From Burkholderia anthina (GTDB taxonomy: Bacteria > Pseudomonadota > Gammaproteobacteria > Burkholderiales > Burkholderiaceae), in NCBI RefSeq assembly GCF_001547525.1, contig NZ_LNJP01000003.1, positions 1,426,001 to 1,490,000 on the forward strand: a stretch of DNA of 64,000 bases, given 5' to 3'. The first letter of the stretch is position 1. Each line of letters starts with the position of its first letter. A model generated the notes under the pieces. The model saw nothing but the letters and a program-made list of their open reading frames with translations, searched no databases and was not told the origin of the DNA. The translations under genes were made by a program, and so were the position numbers. Shown piece after piece: positions 34,091-44,430 of this stretch.

Positions 34091-34510
34091 CGGCCTCGTC
34101 GCGATGCGCGGGCCGTGCGGAACGTGCCGCGCATCGCGTGCTTCATCGACCGTCGAACGGCGCCCGTATCGCTGCCGAGTCCCGTCGATTCCATTCGATA
34201 CCGACGGTCAACCGACGCCGCGCTGACGCGAATCTGGCGACGCCGTCAGCTTCATTGCGCCACGCTCGCGCGTGTAATCGATGAGAAGATTCAGTTGCAT
34301 TTTGTTACTTAGGGTCTCCGCTGATCGGCCATTAGACTGACCTGACCGACTTCCCTTCGTATGCAGCTTTTCGATGAACGGTCATCTCCGTGCCTGGCCA
34401 GCCGGGTTGGCGCGATACGGACATACGCGTATCGCCGCCGATCGCGTTCGCCTGCTTGTTCCCGATCCCCTCCCCGGTGCGCGTCGCACCGCCGCCGTAC
34501 AGGTGCGCTC
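34091..34510. other. 420-bp intergenic region
   Basis: Between rarD and the OpgC-like gene. No gene or operator was seen; an AT-richer stretch near 34270-34320 may hold a promoter. Confidence 0.4.
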
Positions 34511-35635
34511 ATGTCGTTGAGCCCGCTGCATTCCACTACGGAGCAGCCGTCGCGCGGCGGCCGCCTGATCGAAATCGATTTCTTCCGCGGGCTCGTGCTG
34601 TTGATGATCGTCGTCGATCACATCGGCGCGAGCGTGCTGTCGCGCGTGACGCTGCACGCGTTCGCGCTGTGCGATGCGGCCGAGGTGTTCGTGTTTCTCG
34701 GCGGCTTCGCGACCGCGAGCGCGTACGGCGCGATCGCCGAGCGGCACGGCGCGCGCGCCGCGCAGCAGCGGTTCGTGCGGCGCGCGATGCAGATCTACCG
34801 CGCGTTTCTCGCGACGTCGACGCTGATGCTCGTCGTGTCGGCGGTGCTCGACCACTACGGGATCGATGCGCCGAACCTCGCGCTCGACGACGTCAGCGTG
34901 ATGCTCGCGTCGCCGCTCACGGGGCTCGCCGAGCTGCTGACGTTCCAGCGCCAGCCGTATCTCGCGTCGGTGCTGCCGATGTACGTGCTGTTCGCGCTCG
35001 CGTCGCCCGTGCTGGTGCCGTTCGCGCGGCGTCATCCGTGGCTGCTCGTCGCGATCAGCGTCGCGTCTTGGCTCGCGGCGGGCTGGCTCGGCCCCGAGCT
35101 GCTGGACACCGACGGCTTTCGCTGGAGCTTCAACCCGTTCGCGTGGCAACTGATGTTCGTCGCCGGCGTGCTCGCGCGCTGCCAGCCGTTCTACCGGCGC
35201 ATCGCGCTCGGCCGCTGGGGCGCCGCGGCGACCGGGCTCGCGTGCGCGATCGTGCTCGGTTGCGCGAGCTACAAGCTGTTTTCGGGGCTGCCGGTGCCGG
35301 AAGGCGTGTTCAAGCGCGATCTCGCGCTGCCGCGCGTCGTGAGCTTCGCGGCCGTCGCGTGGCTGATGGCCGATTGCGTGCGCTTCGGCTGGATCGCGCG
35401 GATCGCGCAGGGCGTGCGGCCCGTCGTGGCGGTCGGCCAGCGCGGGCTGGTCTGCTTCGTCGCGGGCGCGGCGATCTCGCTCGTGATCGATTCGCTGCTG
35501 CATCCGGTCGTGCGCGGCGCCGATCTGCGGCATGTCGGCGTGGGCCTCGTGGCCGACGCGTGCGCGCTCGGGCTGATGATGGCGGTGGCCGGTTCGGGAA
35601 CGTGGATCGCGCGATGGCGCGGCGCGGCGGCGTAG
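34511..35635 (+). CDS. OpgC-domain membrane protein
   Basis: The 374-residue protein has about ten hydrophobic segments and the OpgC/acyltransferase-3-like pattern: RLIEIDFFRGLVLLMIVVDH near the N terminus, then CDAAEVFVFLGGFA. OpgC modifies osmoregulated periplasmic glucans with succinyl groups; standalone OpgC-domain proteins are common and mostly uncharacterised. The chosen start precedes the first membrane segment; the frame is open 50 codons upstream with Arg/Ser-rich, unlikely sequence. Confidence 0.82.
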   Translation: MSLSPLHSTTEQPSRGGRLIEIDFFRGLVLLMIVVDHIGASVLSRVTLHAFALCDAAEVFVFLGGFATASAYGAIAERHGARAAQQRFVRRAMQIYRAFLATSTLMLVVSAVLDHYGIDAPNLALDDVSVMLASPLTGLAELLTFQRQPYLASVLPMYVLFALASPVLVPFARRHPWLLVAISVASWLAAGWLGPELLDTDGFRWSFNPFAWQLMFVAGVLARCQPFYRRIALGRWGAAATGLACAIVLGCASYKLFSGLPVPEGVFKRDLALPRVVSFAAVAWLMADCVRFGWIARIAQGVRPVVAVGQRGLVCFVAGAAISLVIDSLLHPVVRGADLRHVGVGLVADACALGLMMAVAGSGTWIARWRGAAA

Positions 35636-35679
35636 GCGCGCGGAAGCGGCGTATGCGGCGCGGCAGGCGCCGCGCGGCG

Positions 35680-35886
35680 TCAGTGAGGTGAGCCGATACG
35701 GGAGCGGGGCGTGGCGGTGGCGTCGTCGGGTTCGGCGTCGTCGCGTTCGTCCTGCGCCGGCTCGTCGCGCTCCGCGAGCACCGCATCGGCTTCGGCCGCG
35801 GCCCGGGCGGCGCGCATCGCGGTGCAGCGCTGCGCGTGCCGGATGTCCGACAGGATCCTCAAAAGCCGCGTCGTCTTGCTTTTCAT
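35680..35886 (-). CDS. small protein with basic N terminus and acidic tail
   Basis: The 68-residue protein has a GGGAG Shine-Dalgarno before the ATG. The N terminus is basic (MKSKTTRLLRILSDIRHAQR), the middle alanine-rich and the tail acidic (ERDEPAQDERDDAEPDD). It is convergent with the OpgC-like gene. Its last codons (SRIGSPH) are encoded by a 19-bp sequence identical to one unit of the repeat array at 61 kb. No family recognised. Confidence 0.55.
   Translation of the reverse strand: MKSKTTRLLRILSDIRHAQRCTAMRAARAAAEADAVLAERDEPAQDERDDAEPDDATATPRSRIGSPH
35686..35704. repeat. single copy of the 23-bp repeat family
   Basis: GGTGAGCCGATACGGGAGC here is identical to 61305-61323, unit 3 of the array at 61259-61534, and lies inside the 3' end of the small protein gene at 35680. 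Confidence 0.7.
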
Positions 35887-36006
35887 CGTGTTCTCCCGCC
35901 AGTGCGCATCTCGCGAAGCGGATGCGTTGCCTGCAACCAGTGTAGGACGCGTTCGCGTTTCTGGCGGGAGAATGTGGCGTGCACGCCGCACGCCGAGGGA
36001 TAGTCC

Positions 36007-37524
36007 TTACTGCGCGGCGGCGGCCTGCGCCTGCAGCGCTTCTTCGCGGCGCTCGTCCGTGCAGCGCTGATGCTGGCGCGACAGGCGGTTCATCAGCGGC
36101 AGCAGCAGCAGCGCGAGCAGCATGCCGATCGCGGCGAGCCAGCCGAGCTTCTCGAACAGCGACAGGTAGAGCGGCAGCGATTCGGTGGCCGGCAGTTCGT
36201 GCGACGGCATCTGCGCGAAGTTCGCGACGACGCTGCCCAGATACTGCGACACGCCCGTCGCGACGAAATACGCGCCCATCATGAAGCCGCTCATGCGCGC
36301 CGGCACGTAGCGGGCGATCATCGCGAGGCCGAGGCCGCTCACCAGCAGCTCGCCGAGCGAGTACAGGCCGTAGCCCCACACCATGAACCACGACGACACG
36401 CGGCCGTCGACCGCATAGCGGCCGCTGATCGTGAACACCAGGTAGCCCGCGGCGACCGCACCGAAACCGAGCGCGTACTTCGCGGCGACCGGCAGATCGC
36501 GCCCGCCCTTCGCGACGGCGTTGTAGACCCACACGAGCACCGGGCTCAGCAGCATGATCCAGATCGGGTTCAGCGCCTGGAACTGCGCGGCGCTCCACGT
36601 GAACAGCGTCGTGCCGAACAGCATGAAGCGCGGATCGACGTTGCGCAGCGCGAACAGCGTCAGCGACGTCGACATCTGCACGTAGAAGATGAAGAACAGG
36701 ATCACCTGGCCGATCAGCACGAGCGCCGCGATCAGGCCCGCGCGCTCCGAGCGCTCCGATTTCGCGATCATGTACGCGAAGATCGCGAGAATCGCGAATG
36801 CGGCCGTCCACACGCTCGCGACCGCGAGCTGCTTGTGCTGCAGCACGTACAGCGTGACCAGCGCGAGCGCGACGCCGCCGGCCGCGACCGCGCCGAGGCG
36901 CTTCCAGCGGATCGGCTCGTCGTCCGGCTGCGAGCCGACGTGCGCGAGCGTGCGGTGCATCAGCATGAAGTTGAGGATCGCCAGCAGCATGCCGCCGCAG
37001 CAGACCGCGAACGCGGTGTGCCAGCCCCAGTGATCCTTGATCCACGGCGTCGCGAGCATCGACACCGTCGAGCCGATGTTGACCGCCATGTAGTAGATCG
37101 TGAACGCGCTGTCGATGCGCGCGTCGTCGCCTTCGTAGATGCGGCGCACGAGGTTCGCCGCGTTGGCCTTGAACAGGCCGTTGCCGACGACGATCACGCC
37201 GAGCGACGCGTACATGTACGCCAGGTGATCGTTCGGCACCGCGAGCATCAGGTAGCCGGCGCACAGCACGGACGCGCCGATGATCATCGTGCGGCGCGCG
37301 CCGAGCACCTTGTCGCCGATCCAGCCGCCGATCGACGGCGCGGCGTAGACGAGCGCGGTGAACGCCCCCCAGGTCAGGTTCGCGTGGCTGTCGGTGAAGC
37401 CGAGCCGGTCGACCATGAAGAGGACCAGGAGCGCGGCCATGCCGTAGTAGCCGAAGCGCTCCCACATTTCGATGAGGAAGACCGTCGTAAACGATCGGGT
37501 CTGTGAAACAGGTGCTTGCATCAT
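36007..37524 (-). CDS. POT-family proton-dependent oligopeptide symporter
   Basis: The 505-residue MFS protein has the POT signature FLIEMWERFGYYGMAALLVL (E-x2-ERF-x-YYG) and about 14 membrane segments, with the second POT motif region around AVNIGSTVSMLATPWIKD. These symporters take up di- and tripeptides with protons. Two consecutive ATGs (37524, 37521) are possible starts; the upstream extension is rejected. It is divergent from the XRE-cupin gene, which leads into the Opp operon, so peptide uptake is a shared theme. Confidence 0.92.
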   Translation of the reverse strand: MMQAPVSQTRSFTTVFLIEMWERFGYYGMAALLVLFMVDRLGFTDSHANLTWGAFTALVYAAPSIGGWIGDKVLGARRTMIIGASVLCAGYLMLAVPNDHLAYMYASLGVIVVGNGLFKANAANLVRRIYEGDDARIDSAFTIYYMAVNIGSTVSMLATPWIKDHWGWHTAFAVCCGGMLLAILNFMLMHRTLAHVGSQPDDEPIRWKRLGAVAAGGVALALVTLYVLQHKQLAVASVWTAAFAILAIFAYMIAKSERSERAGLIAALVLIGQVILFFIFYVQMSTSLTLFALRNVDPRFMLFGTTLFTWSAAQFQALNPIWIMLLSPVLVWVYNAVAKGGRDLPVAAKYALGFGAVAAGYLVFTISGRYAVDGRVSSWFMVWGYGLYSLGELLVSGLGLAMIARYVPARMSGFMMGAYFVATGVSQYLGSVVANFAQMPSHELPATESLPLYLSLFEKLGWLAAIGMLLALLLLPLMNRLSRQHQRCTDERREEALQAQAAAAQ

Positions 37525-38021
37525 CAATCTCGTTTGAAACGGACGGCGCGGATCGCGCGTCGCCTTGGGGTCGAACTGGCGCCGGAGCACGGTGGCCGGG
37601 TAGGCTTGGCGTCGGCGATGGAGCAGTCGGGCGGTTAGCCCGGGCCGGGGTCGGACTCCGCGTTGGAAGGCGGAGCAAGCCCCCGACCGGCGCGCGAATG
37701 GTAACGTTTGCCGGTCCGGTGCGTCGGGTCCGCGCCACTTAGGGAAACTCCCGATATGGCAGCAGCTTTCAGGAACATTTGTCTCATCATCTACTTGTAA
37801 GCTTCGCGCCCGTTCTCCGCAAATTCCCGGAGAGCCGCTTGCAGCTTGCCTGTGAAGCCGGCGAGTCTGGCAAGATAGCGCGTCGTTTCGCTCGCTTCGG
37901 CCCCTGTTTAGTGCACCGGGCTCAACGCCGAAAGCGTGTACGAAACCGAAGATTAAGCTATCTCTAATTAACTTAGTTACTTTCCATCAAACATTTTTTG
38001 ACGACCACTTTTCGGCCTGCT
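37525..38021. other. 497-bp divergent control region, POT / XRE-cupin
   Basis: No gene is seen. It holds the 5' leaders of both genes, the hairpin at 37649-37688 and an AT-rich stretch at about 37950-38010 that probably carries promoters. Confidence 0.4.
37649..37688 (-). promoter_or_regulatory. imperfect hairpin in the POT leader
   Basis: GGTCGG (37649-37654) pairs with CCGACC (37683-37688), and CTCCGC (37656-37661) with GCGGAG (37670-37675). If transcription of the POT gene starts upstream, this would form a bulged stem in its 5' UTR. Confidence 0.35.
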
Positions 38022-38600
38022 ATGGTTCCCCCCACTGAAAACTCGCGATCGGCAGACGCTGTCGCACTGGGCAGCAAGATTCGCGCGTTGCGCCAACGTC
38101 TGAAGCGCACGCTCGACGACACCGCTACCGCCGCGGGGATTTCGAAGCCGTTTCTGTCTCAAGTCGAGCGCGGGCTCGCGTCGCCGTCACTGACGTCGCT
38201 GGCCGGTATCGCCCACGCGCTCGGTGTGACGGTGCAGTACTTCGTGGATACGCCGAGCGAGGAACGCTCGGTGTGCCGAGGCGATCAGTTGCGCTTCTTC
38301 GGGTTTGCCGATTCGGCGAACCTGTTCGCGAGGCTGACGAACGTGTCCGAAGGGCGCCAGCTGGAGGCGATCCTCGTGAGGATGCCGCCGGGGCAGAAGC
38401 GGTCGGAGGTGACGACACATGCAGGAGAGGAGTTCCTGTACGTGATTGAAGGGGAAGTGTCGCTGACGCTGGAAGGCAAGACGTTCGTCCTGCAGGCCGG
38501 GGACAGTTCGCACTATCAGTCGACGGTGCCGCACAGCTGGGTCAACACCGCGAAGATCGAGTCGGTGGTGGTCTGGGTCGGTACGCCGCGGCTGTTCTAA
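38022..38600 (+). CDS. XRE-family regulator with C-terminal cupin domain
   Basis: The 192-residue protein has an XRE HTH (about 17-75: LGSKIRALRQRLKRTLDDTA, SKPFLSQVERGLASPSLTSL) and a cupin (about 115-190: HAGEEFLYVIEGEVSLTLEG, AGDSSHYQSTVPHSWVN). The ATG at 38022 is preferred to a TTG at 37998; neither has a clear Shine-Dalgarno. It lies between the POT symporter and the Opp operon and probably regulates one or both. Confidence 0.87.
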   Translation: MVPPTENSRSADAVALGSKIRALRQRLKRTLDDTATAAGISKPFLSQVERGLASPSLTSLAGIAHALGVTVQYFVDTPSEERSVCRGDQLRFFGFADSANLFARLTNVSEGRQLEAILVRMPPGQKRSEVTTHAGEEFLYVIEGEVSLTLEGKTFVLQAGDSSHYQSTVPHSWVNTAKIESVVVWVGTPRLF

Positions 38601-38779
38601 CGCACGGGTATTCCTTCGTTTCTTCGACGGGATGCCCGTCGAAAGAAATGTAAGGAATACTAACATGCAATACGAGAACCACGGGCCTCCCCGATCGCTG
38701 CACCCGTCAGCGTCTCACGCGTAAGCCGCGGCATCCGCCGCGCGACGCTCACCGAACCACCCTTCTCAAGACCGCCACG

Positions 38780-40396
38780 ATGAAATCCTTGCATGCCATG
38801 TCGGCCGTGCTGGCCGCGCTCGCCCTGACGACGCCCGCCGCCCACGCCGTGACCGTTCCGTCCAACGTCGCGCTCGCTCCCCAACAGGACCTCACGCGCC
38901 AGGTGCCGGCCGAAGTCGAGTCGCTCGACCCGGCGCACATCGAATCGTGGACCGGCAACACGATCGGCCTCGACCTGTTCGAAGGGCTCGCGCGCATCGA
39001 CGCGGCCGGCCAGATCGTGCCGGGCGTGGCGCTGTCGTGGGAACGCAAGACGCCGCAGACATGGATCTTCAAGCTTCGCCACGACGCGAAATGGAGCAAC
39101 GGCCAGCCGGTGACGGCCGCCGATTTCGTCTACTCGTGGCAGCGTCTCGTCGATCCGAAGACGGGCTCGAAGTACACGATCCTCGTCGAGTTCATCAAGA
39201 ACTCGAAGGACATCATCGCCGGCAAGGCCGCGCCGTCGACGCTCGGCGTGCGTGCGGTCGATCCGTACACGCTGGAAGTGACGACCGACGTGCCCGTCGC
39301 GTTCTTCCCCGAACTGACCGCGATGGCGCCGCTCGCGCCGGTGAACAAGGACGTGGTCGCGAAGTTCGGCGACGCGTGGACGCGCCCGGGCAACATCGTC
39401 AGCAACGGCGCGTACCAGCTCGCCGACTGGCAGCCGAACAACCGCATCGTGGCGACGAAGGACGCGAAGTACTGGAACGCGTCGAAGGTCGTGATCAACA
39501 AGGTCACGTACCTGCCGATCGAAAGCGACGAAACCGCGATGCGCATGTACCAGGCCGGCCAGATCGACTACAGCTACTCGATCCCGTCGGGCATCTTCCA
39601 GCAGGTCAGCAAGCAGTTCGGCGGCGAGCTGCGCCAGGGCCTGCAGCTCGCGACCTACTACTACTACCTGAACAACAGCGACGCGGCGCTGAAGGACAAG
39701 CGCGTGCGCCAGGCGCTGTCGATGGTGATCGATCGCGACGTGCTCACGTCGAAGCTCACGCAGGCCGGCGAGAAGCCGATGTACGGGCTGATGCCGAACG
39801 GCACGAAGGGCGTGCAGCAGCCGTTCACGCCGGAATGGGCGTCGTGGCCGATGGCCAGGCGCGTCGCGGCCGCGAAGGACCTGCTGAAGCAGGCCGGCTA
39901 CTCGGACGCGAAGCCGCTGTCGTTCACGCTCACGTACAACACCAACGACCTGCACAAGAAGGTCGCGCTGTTCGCCGCGTCGGAGTGGCGCACGAAGCTC
40001 GGCATCAACACGAAGCTCGAGAACGTCGAGTTCAAGGTGCTGATGAAGCAGCGGCACGACGGCAAGGTGCAGATCGCGCGTGACGGCTGGTTCGCCGACT
40101 ACAACGACGCGATGACCTTCTTCGACCTGATCCGCTGCGGCAGCGCCCAGAACACCGTCGGCTACTGCAACAAGCAGGTGGACGCGCTCGTCGAGGAAGG
40201 CAACCAGAAGCTCGACGACCAGGCGCGCGCCGCGCTGCTCACGCAGGCGCACGACATGGCGATGAAGGACACGCCGATGGTGCCGCTGTTCCAGTATTCG
40301 GCCGACCGTCTCGTGAAGTCGTACGTGGGCGGCTATTCGCTGAAGAACGTGATCGACATGCGCGCCTCGCAGGACATGTACCTGATCAAGCACTGA
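38780..40396 (+). CDS. oppA: peptide ABC transporter substrate-binding protein (OppA/MppA type)
   Basis: The 538-residue periplasmic protein has a signal peptide (MKSLHAMSAVLAALALTTPA, cut after AHA). It is an SBP family-5 (class C) protein with NTIGLDLFEGLARID, LSWERKTPQTWIFKLRHDAK and SNGQPVTAADFVYSWQRL. The mature protein opens with a segment like OppA/MppA. It leads an operon with two permeases and two ATPases, ending in an OprD-type porin. Likely ligands are oligopeptides, possibly cell-wall peptide; not determinable. Confidence 0.9.
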   Translation: MKSLHAMSAVLAALALTTPAAHAVTVPSNVALAPQQDLTRQVPAEVESLDPAHIESWTGNTIGLDLFEGLARIDAAGQIVPGVALSWERKTPQTWIFKLRHDAKWSNGQPVTAADFVYSWQRLVDPKTGSKYTILVEFIKNSKDIIAGKAAPSTLGVRAVDPYTLEVTTDVPVAFFPELTAMAPLAPVNKDVVAKFGDAWTRPGNIVSNGAYQLADWQPNNRIVATKDAKYWNASKVVINKVTYLPIESDETAMRMYQAGQIDYSYSIPSGIFQQVSKQFGGELRQGLQLATYYYYLNNSDAALKDKRVRQALSMVIDRDVLTSKLTQAGEKPMYGLMPNGTKGVQQPFTPEWASWPMARRVAAAKDLLKQAGYSDAKPLSFTLTYNTNDLHKKVALFAASEWRTKLGINTKLENVEFKVLMKQRHDGKVQIARDGWFADYNDAMTFFDLIRCGSAQNTVGYCNKQVDALVEEGNQKLDDQARAALLTQAHDMAMKDTPMVPLFQYSADRLVKSYVGGYSLKNVIDMRASQDMYLIKH

Positions 40397-40407
40397 GCGG
40401 AGCGATC

Positions 40408-41346
40408 ATGCTGGCCTACGCATTGAGGCGCACGTTGTGGGCGGTGCCGACGATCCTCGCGGTCATCACCGTCTGCTACCTGCTGCTGCACTTCACGCCC
40501 GGCGGTCCGTTCGATACGGAGAAGCAGTTGTCCGCCGCGACGCTCGCGAACCTGAACGCGAAGTACCACCTCGACGAGCCGCTGTGGAAGCAGTACCTGC
40601 TGTATCTCGGCTCGCTGCTGCACGGCGATCTCGGCCCGTCGTTCCGTTACGTCGACTGGTCGGTCAACGATCTCGTGAAGAAGGCGCTGCCCGTGAGCCT
40701 CGGCGTCGGCGGCGTGTCGATCCCGATCTCGATCGTGCTCGGCGTGCTGCTCGGCACCGTCGCGGCCGTGCGCCGCGACAGCGTGATCGACCGCTTCGTG
40801 ATGCTGATCGGCAACTTCGGCAACGTCGTGCCGCCGTTCGTGCTCGGCCCCGTGATGGTGTGGATCTTCGCGATCCTGCTGAAGACGTCGGCCGGCAACG
40901 GCTGGCTGCCGGCCGGCGGCTGGGGCGACGGCGGCTGGCGGTACCGGCTGCTGCCGATCGCGCTGCTGACCCTCATCAACGTGTCGTTGCTCGCGCGCGT
41001 GATGCGCGGCTCGATGATCGAGACGCTGTCGAGCAACTACATCCGCACCGCGCGCGCGAAGGGCCTGCCGGGCTCGACCATCGTGCTGCGCCACGCGCTC
41101 AAGCCCGCGCTGATGCCGGTCGTGTCGCTGTTCGGCACGGTCTGCATCACGTCGATCACGGCGGCCGTCGTCACCGAATCGGTGTTCGCGCTGCCGGGCC
41201 TCGGGCAACTCGTCGTGAACGGCGCCATCAACCGCGACTACACGCTGGTGCTCGGCCTCGTCGTGCTGACGACCGTCTTCGCGGTGCTGTTCAACCTGCT
41301 GGTCGACCTCGCGTACGCGTGGCTCGATCCGCGCATCCGTTATTGA
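40408..41346 (+). CDS. oppB: oligopeptide ABC transporter permease OppB
   Basis: The 312-residue permease begins MLAYALRRTLWAVPTILAVI and shows the N-terminal OppB/DppB pattern (FTPGGPFDTEKQLS) and the EAA-type loop YIRTARAKGLPGSTIVLRHA that contacts the ATPases. Six membrane segments are visible. It starts 11 bp after the SBP stop with a GGAG Shine-Dalgarno. Confidence 0.92.
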   Translation: MLAYALRRTLWAVPTILAVITVCYLLLHFTPGGPFDTEKQLSAATLANLNAKYHLDEPLWKQYLLYLGSLLHGDLGPSFRYVDWSVNDLVKKALPVSLGVGGVSIPISIVLGVLLGTVAAVRRDSVIDRFVMLIGNFGNVVPPFVLGPVMVWIFAILLKTSAGNGWLPAGGWGDGGWRYRLLPIALLTLINVSLLARVMRGSMIETLSSNYIRTARAKGLPGSTIVLRHALKPALMPVVSLFGTVCITSITAAVVTESVFALPGLGQLVVNGAINRDYTLVLGLVVLTTVFAVLFNLLVDLAYAWLDPRIRY

Positions 41347-41359
41347 GCGAGGCACAGCG

Positions 41360-42262
41360 ATGACCCCGACCACTCCCGTCGTCGGCCTGCCCGTGCAGAC
41401 CGATTCGCCGCCGCGTTCGCGCTCGCCGCTCGAGCTGGCGTTCGCGCGCTTCCTTCACAACCGTGCGGCCGTGTTCAGCCTCGTGCTGCTCGCGCTGATC
41501 ACGCTCGCGTGCTTCGTCGGCCCGTGGCTGCTCGCGGCCGATCCCGCCGCGAGCGACTGGGCCTCGATCAGCCTGCCGCCGACCTGGGCGAACCAGCACT
41601 GGTTCGGCACCGACGAGCTCGGCCGCGACCTGCTCGTGCGCACGCTGATCGGCGGCCGCGTATCGATCGAGGTCGGCCTGCTCGGCACGCTCGTGTCGGG
41701 CCTGTTCGGCGTCGCGTGGGGCGCGACCGCCGGCTTTGCGGGCGGCCGCGTCGACGCCGTGATGATGCGCGTCGTCGACATGATGTACGCGATCCCGTAC
41801 CTGCTGATCGCGATCCTGATGATGACCCTGTTCGGCCGCTCGTTCATGCTGGTCGTGCTGACCATCAGCGCGTTCTCGTGGATCGACATGGCGCGCGTCG
41901 TGCGCGGCCAGACGCTGTCGCTGCGCAACCGCGAGTTCGTCGATGCGGCGCGCGCGATCGGCGTGTCGCCGGCGTCGATCGTGCTGCGCCACGTCGTGCC
42001 GAACCTGCTCGGCGTGGTCGTCGTGTACGCGACGGTCTCGGTGCCGAACATCGTGCTCACCGAATCGGTGCTGTCGTTCCTCGGCCTCGGCGTGCAGGAG
42101 CCGATGACGAGCTGGGGCGTGCTGATCCAGGACGGCGCGCAGAAACTGGAATCGATGCCGTGGCTGCTGCTGGCCCCGGCCGTCATGCTTTGCGTGACGC
42201 TCTACTGCGTGAACTTCGTCGGCGACGGCCTGCGTGACGCGCTCGACCCGAAGGATCGCTGA
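41360..42262 (+). CDS. oppC: oligopeptide ABC transporter permease OppC
   Basis: The 300-residue permease has the OppC N-terminal domain, WFGTDELGRDLLVRTLIGGR and the coupling loop EFVDAARAIGVSPASIVLRH. Six membrane segments are seen. It is spaced 13 bp after oppB and pairs with OppB to form the channel. Confidence 0.92.
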   Translation: MTPTTPVVGLPVQTDSPPRSRSPLELAFARFLHNRAAVFSLVLLALITLACFVGPWLLAADPAASDWASISLPPTWANQHWFGTDELGRDLLVRTLIGGRVSIEVGLLGTLVSGLFGVAWGATAGFAGGRVDAVMMRVVDMMYAIPYLLIAILMMTLFGRSFMLVVLTISAFSWIDMARVVRGQTLSLRNREFVDAARAIGVSPASIVLRHVVPNLLGVVVVYATVSVPNIVLTESVLSFLGLGVQEPMTSWGVLIQDGAQKLESMPWLLLAPAVMLCVTLYCVNFVGDGLRDALDPKDR

Positions 42263-42264
42263 AG

Positions 42265-43253
42265 ATGGCCGCTCTGTTGGAAGTTGAAAACCTCGGCGTG
42301 CGCTTCACGCGCAAGGATGCGCCGCCGATCGACGCCGTGAACGGCGTGTCGTTCTCGCTCGAAGCCGGCAAGACGCTCGGCATCGTCGGCGAATCGGGCT
42401 CGGGCAAGAGCCAGACCGTGATGGCGCTGCTCGGCCTGCTGGCCGGCAACGGCACGACGACCGGCGCCGCGCGCTACCGCGGCGACAACCTGCTCGACAT
42501 GGATACGCGCGCGCTGAACGCGGTGCGCGGCGACCGCATCGCGATGATCTTCCAGGATCCGATGACGTCGCTCAATCCGTTCCTGACGATCGAGCGGCAG
42601 ATGACCGAGACGCTGCAGCTGCATCGCAAGCTGTCGCGCAAGGAAGCGATCAAGCGCGCGATCGAGGCGCTCGAATCGGTGCGCATTCCCGACGCCGCGC
42701 GCCGCATCCGCATGTATCCGCACGAGTTCTCGGGCGGCATGCGGCAGCGCGTGATGATCGCGATGGCGCTCTTGTCCGAGCCGGAAATCCTGATCGCCGA
42801 CGAGCCGACCACCGCGCTCGACGTGACCGTGCAGGCGCAGATCATCGACCTGCTGCGCGAGCTGAACCGCGAGCGCGGCACCGCGATCGTGCTGATCACG
42901 CACGACATGGGCGTGGTCGCCGGCCTCGCCGACGACGTGATGGTGATGTACGCGGGCCGCACCGTCGAATACGCGCCGGCCGACTCGATCTTCGCGGCGC
43001 CGTCGCATCCGTACACGATCGGCCTGCTCAACGCGCTGCCGCGCCTGACCGACGCGGACGACGCGCCGCTCGTCGCGATTCCCGGCAACCCGCCGATGCC
43101 CGGCACCGCGCCGGCCGGCTGCGCGTTCGCGAAGCGCTGCACGTATGCGGAAGAACGCTGCGGCGCCGAGCGCCCGGCGCTCGAAACCTATGGCGCCGCG
43201 GGCGCGGTGCGCGCGTGCCACCGGCCCGTGGCCGATTTGATCGGAGGTCTGCG

Positions 43254-43257
<4 letters not shown>
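42265..43257 (+). CDS. oppD: oligopeptide ABC transporter ATPase OppD
   Basis: The 330-residue ATPase has Walker A GESGSGKS (43-50 region), the ABC signature FSGGMRQR (about 155) and Walker B LIADEPTTALD. The C-terminal oligopeptide-transporter extension has the Cys-rich GCAFAKRCTYAEERCG, a likely Fe-S-binding motif in this family. It starts 2 bp after oppC and its stop overlaps the oppF ATG (ATGA). Confidence 0.93.
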
Positions 43258-44276
<1,019 letters not shown>

Positions 44277-44430
44277 AGTGACACAGCAAACATAACCAGG
44301 GCAGGTCAACAGGGGTAGGTGCGGCGCGAACGATCTTCGCGCCGCGGGTACAGGCGCGTCCTTAGCCGGGCTCGCCGGGGGGCTGGAAGCGGATCGCGAC
44401 CGGCGTGGACGATATCAACACAAGACGAGA

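Noticed and set aside
34382..37738. 1118-codon open frame on the minus strand
   Set aside because: It runs antisense through the OpgC-like gene and out of frame through the POT symporter gene; its Arg/Ala/His-rich translation is the usual artefact of high-GC third positions.
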